A stretch of DNA of 6,424 bases from the NCBI GenBank assembly GCA_910586515.1, contig CAJUGL010000101.1, positions 1-6,424 on the forward strand, read 5' to 3'. The notes beneath the pieces are model-generated. The model did not search any database, was not told the DNA's origin, and saw nothing but the letters and a program-made list of their open reading frames with translations. A program made the translations under genes and the position numbers. Origin of the DNA: an uncultured Acetatifactor sp. GTDB taxonomy: Bacteria > Bacillota > Clostridia > Lachnospirales > Lachnospiraceae. Of the stretch, positions 1 through 5,921 are shown in pieces (positions within the stretch are counted from its first letter, which is position 1; each line of letters begins with the position of its first letter).

Positions 1-12
1 GGTTTTTGCCAT
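1..12 (-). CDS. Start of a leftward gene, cut by the window edge
   Basis: Read on the minus strand, ATG GCA AAA ACC (M-A-K-T) begins at 12 and runs off the left edge. A full Shine-Dalgarno sequence, AAGGAGGT, lies at 27-20 with a 7-nt spacer, which is why this ATG is taken as a real start. Only four codons are present, so no function can be given. The gene is divergent from the antitoxin relic and shares with it an intergenic region of about 200 bp that contains an inverted repeat and a rightward promoter. Confidence 0.55.
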
Positions 13-35
13 AACACAGACCTCCTTGAATGAAA

Positions 36-102
36 ATATGCTCTAAGCTGTCCTCGCCTATCACCGAAAAATCAGTGAATTAACAAGTCGCTTAGAGCAT
101 AT
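36..102. repeat. Perfect 13-bp inverted repeat with 41-nt loop
   Basis: ATATGCTCTAAGC (36-48) is the exact reverse complement of GCTTAGAGCATAT (90-102). Inside the loop a smaller imperfect pairing, TCAC (61-64) with GTGA (75-78), is also possible. It lies in the 5' region of the leftward gene, 23 bp from that gene's start. Read leftward, the second arm is followed by a short T run (ATATTTTCATT) before the ribosome binding site. It could be a leader hairpin, a paired protein-binding site or a recombination site; the sequence alone does not decide between these. Confidence 0.75.
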
Positions 103-140
103 AACACCAGTGTCCGATAAATCCATTCTATGAATCTCAT

Positions 141-169
141 TTGATTTTTCTTTAGCAGTCGCCTACAAT
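141..169 (+). promoter_or_regulatory. Sigma-A-type promoter of the antitoxin relic
   Basis: A -35 box TTGATT (141-146) and a -10 box TACAAT (164-169; 5 of 6 consensus) are separated by exactly 17 bp. Transcription would start near 176, inside the palindrome that follows. It is the only clear promoter seen upstream of the response regulator gene. Confidence 0.72.
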
Positions 170-172
170 ACA

Positions 173-190
173 AGTAGGGAAATCCCTACT
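173..190. promoter_or_regulatory. Perfect 8-2-8 palindrome, probable operator
   Basis: AGTAGGGA (173-180) and TCCCTACT (183-190) are perfect inverted arms around an AA centre. The palindrome begins 3 bp after the -10 box and covers the predicted transcription start, where a bound repressor would block initiation. Toxin-antitoxin operons are usually autorepressed by the antitoxin, so this is inferred to be the site once bound by the AbrB-type protein encoded just downstream. Confidence 0.65.
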
Positions 191-215
191 TTCTATATTT
201 CAGGAGGTGAAAGAT

Positions 216-415
216 ATGTTAGCAAACGCTTTTGTTGACAACGCAAAGGTCATGGCCAAAGGGCAGGTCACAATCCCAAAAGATGTCCGTGAAGTGCTTG
301 GCGTGGCAAGCGGAGACCGTATTTCTTTTATTGTGGAGAGCGGGCCGGTCTCACATCTGACGATGGTGTTATGGCGCTTGTAAAAGAGTTGAGAAATGAG
401 GACGAAAACGCATGA
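216..415 (+). pseudogene. SpoVT/AbrB (MazE-like) antitoxin, internal deletion and frameshift
   Basis: The gene starts at ATG 216 after a near-perfect ribosome binding site, AGGAGGTGA (202-210). Translation gives an AbrB-type swapped-hairpin N-terminus containing KGQVTIPKDVREVLGV and GDRISFIVE (roughly residues 15-41), the part that binds DNA in this family. After residue 41 the reading frame goes into a short nonsense tail and stops at TAA 381-383, giving 55 residues. In another frame the sequence 338-415 reads ERAGLTSDDGVMALVKELRN and on to NEDENA and TGA 413-415, a credible native C-terminus. The middle of the gene has therefore been lost by a deletion that is not a multiple of three, with its junction at about 333-343, where GAG occurs on both sides. 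Family members are usually about 80-90 residues. The 55-residue product might keep partial DNA binding but lacks the last part of the fold and the toxin-contacting region. Confidence 0.82.
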
Positions 416-444
416 GAAATCTTTGCAGAAGGTGGAAAGTATGA
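412..444 (+). other. Ten-codon mini-ORF where a toxin gene would start
   Basis: ATG 412-414 overlaps the relic antitoxin stop as ATGA and opens a frame reading MRNLCRRWKV. That frame stops at TGA 442-444, which again overlaps the response regulator ATG (441) as ATGA. The first overlap is where a co-translated toxin would begin. The mini-ORF may be the stump of that toxin, or chance. It has no ribosome binding site of its own beyond what translational coupling would give. Confidence 0.35.
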
Positions 445-1112
445 AAAGGAAATTATTAATTGTGGATGATGAGCAGGGAATTGTGGATATGATGAGAAGT
501 TATTTTTCCGAAACGTATGATGTTTTGACCGCTTATAACGGGAAGGAAGCGATTCAAAAAGCACAGATGCAGCCGGACCTGATTCTGCTGGATATCAATA
601 TGCCCGGTATGGACGGCCTTTCCGTTTGCCGAAACATACGAAACCATGTGACTTGTCCGATTCTTTTCCTGACAGCCCGTATAGAATCCGCAGATCAGAT
701 TGTGGGGTTTCAGGCAGGCGGAGATGACTATATTGTAAAGCCCTTTGATTTGGACGAACTGGATGCAAGGGTTGCCGCTCATCTGCGGAGGGAACAGCGG
801 CGGCAGAACATTTCTGCGGTAAAGTTTTTTGGAGAGCTTGCCATCGATTATACGGCCCGCACCGTAACGGTAAACGGGGAGCCGGTGACATTTTCCAGGC
901 GGGAGTTTGATATCCTGGAGCTGCTTTCTCTGCATACAGGACAGGTGTTTGACCGGGAGCGCATATATGAGAGTATATGGGGGATTGACGGGGAGGGCAG
1001 CAGCGATGTGGTCATGGAGCATGTCCGGAAAATCCGGGCAAAGCTGGCAGCCCGTACATTTACTGCTTATATCGAAACAGTCTGGGGGTGCGGGTACCGA
1101 TGGAAGGGCTGA
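441..1112 (+). CDS. OmpR/PhoB-family response regulator
   Basis: This 223-residue cytoplasmic DNA-binding regulator would be phosphorylated by the kinase encoded next to it. The receiver domain (about 3-118) has the acidic pair D9/D10, phospho-acceptor D51 in LLDINMPGMDG, switch residue T78 in FLTAR and conserved K100 in DDYIVKPF. A winged-helix output domain follows (about 126-222), with FSRREFDILELL and the C-terminal VWGCGYRWKG typical of the family. ATG 441 is chosen because the receiver begins directly with MKRKLLIVDDE and AAGGTGG lies 5 nt upstream. An in-frame ATG at 396 would add 15 residues encoded inside the antitoxin relic and is less likely. Family assignment is firm; the target is inferred to be the ABC genes downstream, through the CTTGAG repeats at 2202-2218. 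The closest visible promoter is that of the antitoxin relic. Confidence 0.95.
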   Translation: MKRKLLIVDDEQGIVDMMRSYFSETYDVLTAYNGKEAIQKAQMQPDLILLDINMPGMDGLSVCRNIRNHVTCPILFLTARIESADQIVGFQAGGDDYIVKPFDLDELDARVAAHLRREQRRQNISAVKFFGELAIDYTARTVTVNGEPVTFSRREFDILELLSLHTGQVFDRERIYESIWGIDGEGSSDVVMEHVRKIRAKLAARTFTAYIETVWGCGYRWKG

Positions 1113-2206
1113 AAAATATGGGGCTGAAGCGGTGCTTTTTTCTGCTGTCCGTTTTCTGCCTGGTGACTGCGCTTCTGCTTACACTGGGAGTATATCTGTT
1201 ATGCGGAAGAATTGCAGAGAGGTATCCCCAGGGAGGGATTGCCATTGATTCCGGCGGCACGGTTACAGAGCTGGCCGGGCCGGATCGGGAACAGATGCGG
1301 ATCCTGGAGCTGCTGGACGGCGTCCGGCTGCTTTCGGCGGTACTGTTTCCGGCAGGCGGACTGGGCATTGCCGGGATTCTGTTTTATCATTTGAAGCTGA
1401 AAGCCCCCATTGAGATTCTGAAAATGGGAACCGAGCGCATCCGAAACCATGACCTGGACTTTTCCATGCCGGAGGCATCGGCAGATGAACTGGGACAGAT
1501 CTGTGCCGCATTTGAGATGATGCGGGAAGAACTTCTGAAAACAAACCGAAAGCTGTGGCAGCAGGCGGAGGAACGCAAAAGGCTCAATGCGGCCTTTGCC
1601 CATGACCTGCGCAATCCGGTGACGGTCCTGAAGGGAAGCGTGAAGCTGATGAAAGGAGGAAGGGCGGATGAACACACGCTGGAGAGGATGGAACGCTATG
1701 TGCTGCGGGTAGAACAGTATGTGGAGGCTATGAGCAGCATCCAGAGGCTGGAACAGATACAGGTGCGGCTTTGTGACGCAGACGGATCTGCCCTTTTGGA
1801 AGAATTGCAAGAGACTGCACATCTGCTTGCGCCAGGACTTGATCTCATACTGTCCGTACCGGATCTGGGGATTGTCAGGATAGACCATGGAATCTTTTTG
1901 ACCGTGGCAGAAAACCTGATTGGAAATGCGGCGCGTTTTGCCTGTCGGAAACTGGAGATTTGTCTTACACTGACCGAACATATGCTGTGTCTTATGGTTG
2001 TGGATGACGGACCCGGTTTTCCGCCTGAACTGGTGAAGAACGGACCGAAACCCTTTGGGAAAATAGAGGAAAATGCAGAGCATTTTGGGATGGGGCTGTA
2101 CAGCAGCAGCCTTTTGTGTCTGAAACACGGCGGGAAACTCTGTCTGGAGAACCGACCGGAAGGCGGCGGGGCGGCTGTGGCATTTTTTAGTACCATCAAA
2201 TCTTGA
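1100..2206 (+). CDS. Membrane sensor histidine kinase with HAMP domain
   Basis: This 368-residue inner-membrane kinase has two membrane segments (about 11-35 and 77-98) enclosing a short external loop of some 40 residues. A HAMP-like linker follows (about 99-150), then a dimerisation/phospho-acceptor helix with H168 in AFAHDLRNP, and an ATP-binding domain with N box ENLIGNA (271-277), G1 box DDGPGF (302-307) and G2 box GMGLYSS (330-336). All catalytic motifs are present. ATG 1100 overlaps the regulator stop by 13 nt and has GGGGGTG (1084-1090) as a wobble-tolerant ribosome binding site; ATG 1118, preceded by AGGG, is a real alternative that would shorten the protein by six residues. The HAMP domain and small external loop set it apart from Bce-type kinases, which lack HAMP and sense through their transporter. 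The ligand cannot be read from the sequence. Its stop codon lies within the first CTTGAG half-site. Confidence 0.93.
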   Translation: MEGLKNMGLKRCFFLLSVFCLVTALLLTLGVYLLCGRIAERYPQGGIAIDSGGTVTELAGPDREQMRILELLDGVRLLSAVLFPAGGLGIAGILFYHLKLKAPIEILKMGTERIRNHDLDFSMPEASADELGQICAAFEMMREELLKTNRKLWQQAEERKRLNAAFAHDLRNPVTVLKGSVKLMKGGRADEHTLERMERYVLRVEQYVEAMSSIQRLEQIQVRLCDADGSALLEELQETAHLLAPGLDLILSVPDLGIVRIDHGIFLTVAENLIGNAARFACRKLEICLTLTEHMLCLMVVDDGPGFPPELVKNGPKPFGKIEENAEHFGMGLYSSSLLCLKHGGKLCLENRPEGGGAAVAFFSTIKS

Positions 2207-2218
2207 GCGTTTCTTGAG
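2202..2218 (+). promoter_or_regulatory. Tandem CTTGAG-N5-CTTGAG, probable response-regulator box
   Basis: CTTGAG occurs at 2202-2207 and again at 2213-2218, an 11-bp period that puts both half-sites on the same face of the helix. OmpR-family regulators commonly bind such direct hexamer repeats with 5-bp spacing as head-to-tail dimers. The second copy includes TTGAGA (2214-2219), a good -35 match, so a bound regulator would sit at the polymerase contact point. No good -10 box lies 16-18 bp further on (only TTTTAC/TTTACA near 2237-2243), which fits an activator-dependent promoter. Assignment to the regulator encoded at 441-1112 is inference from position. Confidence 0.65.
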
Positions 2219-2228
2219 ATTTATCCAT

Positions 2229-2308
2229 TACACTCTTTTTACAGCATAAAGCATGCACACAGGCAGTCCCTGTTTATGCAGATGCAAAATGATGATAAGG
2301 AGAGTGTA
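2229..2308 (+). promoter_or_regulatory. Leader that can pair with the ATPase ribosome binding site
   Basis: TACACTCTTTTTA (2229-2241) can pair with TAAGGAGAGTGTA (2296-2308): 13 consecutive pairs, two of them G-U. The second arm contains the whole ribosome binding site AAGGAGAG (2297-2304) of the ATPase gene. A second hairpin sits inside the loop: GCATAAA (2244-2250) with TTTATGC (2273-2279), or in its core ACAGG (2259-2263) with CCTGT (2269-2273). The pairing is read directly from the sequence; a regulatory role is inference. Confidence 0.5.
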
Positions 2309-2313
2309 TTTTT

Positions 2314-2988
2314 ATGAAAATGGAAGCAAATGAGCTTTCAAAAATTTATGGGGAAGGGGAAAACCGGGTAACGGCGCTGGACCGGGCTTCGTTTCAGATC
2401 ATGCCGGGTGATTTTATTTCGATTACAGGCCCGTCAGGAAGTGGGAAAAGTACCCTGCTCCATCTGTTATCCGGATTGGATCAGCCGACGTCTGGCCGGC
2501 TGACTTATGACGGTCAGGATATTTACAGCCTTTCTGACCGGGAACGGTCTGCACTGCGCCGCAGGAGCATCGGGTTTGTCTTTCAGCAGTTTCACCTGCT
2601 TCCGGTTTTAACTGCGCAGGAAAACATCCTGATGCCTTTGCTTCTTGACAAAAAGCAGCCGAATGAGGCGTATCTGGAACAGCTCACGCAGCTGCTTGGG
2701 ATCGGCAGCAGACTGACCCATCTGCCCCATGAGCTTTCCGGCGGGCAGCAGCAGAGGGTGGCCATTGCCCGTGCGCTGATTGCACAGCCGGACGTGATCT
2801 TCGCAGACGAGCCAACGGGAAATCTGGACAGCAGAAGCGGAGGGGAAGTGATGGAAATGCTCAGGGCTATACATGAAAAGATGGAAAAAACGCTGGTTAT
2901 CATCACCCATGACAATCGCATGGCCCAAATGGCCGACCGGCGGTTTTCCATTGTGGACGGCATACTGACGGAGGTGGGCGGAAGATGA
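2314..2988 (+). CDS. ABC transporter ATP-binding protein (MacB/LolD-like)
   Basis: This 224-residue cytoplasmic ATPase would drive the permease encoded next. All motifs are intact: Walker A GPSGSGKST (39-47), Q-loop within FVFQQFHLLP (Q91), signature LSGGQQQR (141-148), Walker B VIFADE with catalytic E166, D-loop GNLD (169-172) and switch histidine H199 in ITHD. The length and the text around the Q-loop are typical of ATPases paired with FtsX-type permeases (MacB, LolD, BceA), which act mechanically on envelope substrates or peptide antibiotics. The ribosome binding site AAGGAGAG (2297-2304) lies 9 nt before ATG 2314; an ATG two codons later is possible. Expression is probably controlled by the CTTGAG repeats and leader structure in the preceding 107-bp gap. 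The stop overlaps the permease start by 4 nt (ATGA), indicating translational coupling. Confidence 0.96.
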   Translation: MKMEANELSKIYGEGENRVTALDRASFQIMPGDFISITGPSGSGKSTLLHLLSGLDQPTSGRLTYDGQDIYSLSDRERSALRRRSIGFVFQQFHLLPVLTAQENILMPLLLDKKQPNEAYLEQLTQLLGIGSRLTHLPHELSGGQQQRVAIARALIAQPDVIFADEPTGNLDSRSGGEVMEMLRAIHEKMEKTLVIITHDNRMAQMADRRFSIVDGILTEVGGR

Positions 2989-5489
2989 AAAGCTATCTTA
3001 CTCTGGCGCTTAAGGAAGTGATTTCACAGAAACTGACTTCTTTTCTAATCCTCATTGCAGTGATCCTGTCCACCATGATGACCACTGCGGCAGGACAGTC
3101 TGTCGGCGTCCTCTCTGCCATGCGCCAGCAGCAGGCAGTCGCCATCGGCGGGGATCGCTACGCAACCTTTGTGCAGCTTACGGAAGAAAAGGCACAGATA
3201 CTGGAGAATGATTCCCGTCTGTCCTACACCGGCCGTTTTGTCCCGCTGGGAGATCATAAGTTGAATGACCAGCTTTCCCTGGATCTGGCGGAATACTGGG
3301 ACGGGGGGATTGCCGCCAGGCCCACATATTCCCGCCTTGTGGAGGGGAGGCTGCCCGAAGCTCCTATGGAGCTGGCCCTGCCGGAAGACGCCCTGCAGTT
3401 TCTGGGATTTGACGGGAAGATTGGGGATCCCATCAGCCTTTCCCTTTCCAAGGCCCTGCGTCATGGGATCGTAGTGGATGCCTGTGACTATACGGCGGAG
3501 TTTACTCTGACAGGGATTACAGAGAGTAATTTTCTGGGTTATACCGGCGGCCATATCCTGGGCCTTGCCGGACAGGGGACGGCAGAGGCGGTTCTTCCGC
3601 CGGAGTATCTGTATTATAATATGGATATCCGCACCCAAGACAGAAAAAACTTTCAGGCTGTGATGGATGACCTCTGCGAAAGGCTGGAGATTCATGAGCT
3701 GGACACTCTTTACAATATCCCCCTTTTGGATGCGCTCGGTATTTCTTACCGTTCGGAGGCGGCCGATTCGGAATTGTCCATGGATGATGCGGGTTTTTCC
3801 TGGCTGATGTTCGTGGGGGTACTGGTCGTTGCCCTGATTCTGCTGGCAGCCGGGCTGGTGGTTTATAATATTCTGAAAATCGCCGTTTCCGGGCGGATCG
3901 GGCAGTATGGTACGCTGAGGGCCATCGGTGCAGAGAAGGGGCAGCTGTACCGTGTGGTTGCCGCCGAGATATTGCTGTTGTGTATGGCAGGGATTCCCGC
4001 AGGCCTGCTGCTAGGCTGCCTGTCCGCAAAGGGGATTCTGACCGCGGCATTAAATCAGCTTTCGCCGGAGATGTTTCTGGCAGGAAGCAGGGAACAGCTC
4101 CAGGCTTTGATGGACGCCAACAGTAATGGAAAATGGGGATATCTACTGGCCAGTGCCTTTGTAACTCTGGCATTTACATTTCTGGCGGCAGCTCCGGCGG
4201 CCCGGTTTGCGGCCAGAGTCTCTCCGGTCACGGCTATGACAGGAACAAGGGGACAGGTGAAACGTAAGAAACGGAAAACCAAAAAGATCCGGAACTTTGA
4301 ACGGTATTATGCCAGACTGAATCTGAGCCGCAGCAAAGGGCGGACAGCGGTAACCGTCCTGTCCCTGGTCATGAGCATTACCGTCTTTATCACGCTGCAG
4401 AGTTTTCTGTCGCTGCTTGGTGTATCCGGCTCGTTATCAGAACACCTGGGGGATTATTCCATCGTCAATCAGTACGAAGGTATCTCACCGGAGGAGAAAA
4501 AAGCGCTGGAACTGGAGGAAAATGTGGATTACGTGGCGGCGCAGCAGTTTTCCCTCTATGAGCTGGATGAGCAGAACCGGCCCATAGGGATAGACACCGA
4601 TCTTGTGCTGGGGGTTGGTGAATCCTTTCAGATCTTCGGATTCAATGACTGCTGGATGGATTATGAATTCGCTTCCAGACTGACAAAAGAGCAGCTTGAC
4701 ATGCTGAAAGCAGGGAAGGGGTGCGTGGTTCGCAATCCCATCCCCATGGAGATCGATGGGGTTTCCTTCGGAACGACCCATGTGGAAGAAGGGAGCACGG
4801 TCACTGTGTCTGGGAAAAAGCTGCCGGTACTATTGTCCATGAGCGGCTATGACGGTTATTTCAGTGTGGGAAACAACGGATTTGTAAACGGCGTTCAGGT
4901 TCTGGTCAGCGACCGGATCTATTCTGGTCTTACAGGAACGGATGTCTATGTAGAGCTGCGTCCAGGTCTGTCTGACGATGGGGAACGGGCAGCTTTTGAT
5001 CAGGTGCTGGAGGGAATCCGTCAGCGGATACCAGGGACAGCTACGGTATCCTATGAAGAGACGGACCGCCAGTATGAGGAAAGCGAAGCCCAGATCCGTC
5101 TGCTGGCCTGGGGATTGATTCTGTTCATCGGTCTGATCGGGATATTGAACATCATCAATACAGTGTACACCAATATCCATACCCGGATCATGGAGATCGG
5201 GATACAGCGTGCTGTGGGTATGAGTGTGGGAAGTCTGTTCCGGGTGTTCTTGTGGGAAGGATTTTATTATGGCAGGAACGCAGCGGTAATCGGAAGTATC
5301 GCCGGATATCTGGGTACCGTATTTGTGGAGGCCGGAGCGACGGATACCATCCGGCTGACAGCGGTTCCTGTAATTCCTGTAGCCTGTGCATCGCTCCTTT
5401 CCATCGGGGCATGTATTCTGGCAACCTGTATTCCTTTTCGGAAGATCAGCAGAATGAGTATGGTAGAATCGATTGGGGCTGTGGAATAA
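2985..5489 (+). CDS. FtsX/MacB-type ABC permease with two extracellular domains
   Basis: This 834-residue membrane protein partners the upstream ATPase. Eight membrane segments are visible: about 17-37, 272-298, 321-349, 383-407, 452-478, 705-727, 749-781 and 792-816. They form two halves, each with one segment, an external domain of about 225-230 residues (38-271 and 479-704) and three more segments. Each half carries the FtsX cytoplasmic motif, GQYGTLRAIGAEKGQLYRVV (306-325) and, in the second, IMEIGIQRAVGMSVGSLFRV (735-754), showing an internal duplication or fusion of two permeases. A very basic linker with KRKKRKTKK (426-434) joins the halves. The start overlaps the ATPase stop and has GGAGGTG (2970-2976) 8 nt upstream. 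BceB permeases differ, with ten segments and one external domain. Substrate is unknown; an envelope-stress, lantibiotic or bacteriocin-type peptide is the reasonable guess from the neighbouring two-component system. A single protein supplies both halves of the transporter. Confidence 0.93.
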   Translation: MKSYLTLALKEVISQKLTSFLILIAVILSTMMTTAAGQSVGVLSAMRQQQAVAIGGDRYATFVQLTEEKAQILENDSRLSYTGRFVPLGDHKLNDQLSLDLAEYWDGGIAARPTYSRLVEGRLPEAPMELALPEDALQFLGFDGKIGDPISLSLSKALRHGIVVDACDYTAEFTLTGITESNFLGYTGGHILGLAGQGTAEAVLPPEYLYYNMDIRTQDRKNFQAVMDDLCERLEIHELDTLYNIPLLDALGISYRSEAADSELSMDDAGFSWLMFVGVLVVALILLAAGLVVYNILKIAVSGRIGQYGTLRAIGAEKGQLYRVVAAEILLLCMAGIPAGLLLGCLSAKGILTAALNQLSPEMFLAGSREQLQALMDANSNGKWGYLLASAFVTLAFTFLAAAPAARFAARVSPVTAMTGTRGQVKRKKRKTKKIRNFERYYARLNLSRSKGRTAVTVLSLVMSITVFITLQSFLSLLGVSGSLSEHLGDYSIVNQYEGISPEEKKALELEENVDYVAAQQFSLYELDEQNRPIGIDTDLVLGVGESFQIFGFNDCWMDYEFASRLTKEQLDMLKAGKGCVVRNPIPMEIDGVSFGTTHVEEGSTVTVSGKKLPVLLSMSGYDGYFSVGNNGFVNGVQVLVSDRIYSGLTGTDVYVELRPGLSDDGERAAFDQVLEGIRQRIPGTATVSYEETDRQYEESEAQIRLLAWGLILFIGLIGILNIINTVYTNIHTRIMEIGIQRAVGMSVGSLFRVFLWEGFYYGRNAAVIGSIAGYLGTVFVEAGATDTIRLTAVPVIPVACASLLSIGACILATCIPFRKISRMSMVESIGAVE

Positions 5490-5520
5490 ATAACAGGGGG
5501 CGGGTAATGCCTCCTGTTAT
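5490..5520. terminator. Hairpin directly after the permease stop
   Basis: ATAACAGG (5490-5497) pairs with CCTGTTAT (5513-5520). The stem extends inward through one G-U pair and three G-C pairs (5498-5501 with 5509-5512) to a 7-nt loop, 12 pairs in all. It begins on the base after the permease TAA. No T run follows on the plus strand; read leftward it is followed by TTATT, so it may also stop transcription from the right flank. Position favours a terminator or 3' stabilising hairpin; the missing U tract lowers confidence. Confidence 0.5.
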
Positions 5521-5575
5521 AGAGTGACTGAAATTACCATACGAATCGTTTTTGCGAAAGGCTTCTCAAAATTGG

Positions 5576-5905
5576 TCAATGGGATGATAATAGATCATAC
5601 AAAATAGTTTCAGCTTTTGGAGTAGGAATCTTACTGCACTGCTGCGAGCCTGTGTAAAATCCCGCCCTCATCATCAAAAGGAATTTGCTTGTGAATTGAT
5701 AGCCTTCTTTCATAAGGTCAAGCTGTTCTTGCCATTGGTCATAAAGCGTATCAACATCTTCCTGTGCCCATTCTCGGCAATAATAATCCTCATTTGCGTC
5801 TTTGTCGTAAAACGACTTCTCATGGTTATCCGCAAGGCGCTGTTTTTTTCATGTTGTTGTTCCATCCAGATTTCAAATTCGTCAATGTCCCAATATTCAA
5901 GCTAT
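5576..5905 (-). pseudogene. Decayed gene of unknown function, frameshifted
   Basis: A ribosome binding site AAGGAG (5920-5915) is followed 9 nt later by ATA GCT (5905-5900) where ATG would be expected. One base further the frame reads EYWDIDEFEIWMEQHEK. At the run of seven A (minus strand; 5849-5843) coding sense moves to another frame: adding one A gives QHEKKQRLADNHEKSFYDKD, continuing NEDYYCREWAQEDVDTLYDQ and on to KEGYQFTSKF. That frame stays open to TGA at 5578-5576. Near 5690 a third frame, IPFDDEGGILHRLAAVQ ending at TAA 5633-5631, looks equally protein-like, so the true 3' end is uncertain. The product would be an acidic, tryptophan- and tyrosine-rich soluble protein of about 95-110 residues with no membrane segment; I do not recognise the family. 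It lies 16 bp after the GyrI-like gene and was probably co-transcribed with it. Lost start plus frameshift argue for decay. Confidence 0.62.
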
Positions 5906-5921
5906 CCGATTTTTCTCCTTT

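Noticed and set aside
396..440. A 15-residue N-terminal extension of the response regulator from ATG 396
   Set aside because: It lies wholly within the antitoxin remnant in another frame, lacks a convincing ribosome binding site, and receiver domains normally begin at MKRKLLIVDDE, where AAGGTGG precedes ATG 441.
456..1022. Long minus-strand open frame opposite the response regulator
   Set aside because: It lies antisense to a gene with intact family motifs, has no ribosome binding site and gives a composition unlike a real protein.
1199..2128. 309-codon minus-strand open frame opposite the histidine kinase
   Set aside because: The kinase strand carries all catalytic motifs; the antisense translation is rich in His, Gln, Phe and Arg without domain structure.
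2244..2279. GCATAAA/TTTATGC hairpin as a terminator between kinase and ATPase genes
   Set aside because: No T run follows it, the stem is interrupted, and it lies within the leader immediately before a strong ribosome binding site; it is better viewed as part of the leader fold.
3517..4173. 218-codon minus-strand open frame opposite the permease
   Set aside because: A proline- and arginine-rich antisense shadow of the clearly coding permease.
5517..5600. Minus-strand fragment reading TNFEKPFAKTIRMVISVTL and stopping at 5517
   Set aside because: It looks somewhat protein-like and might be another piece of a decayed gene, but it is only about 25 codons, has a stop just upstream, no start with a ribosome binding site, and overlaps the terminator hairpin.
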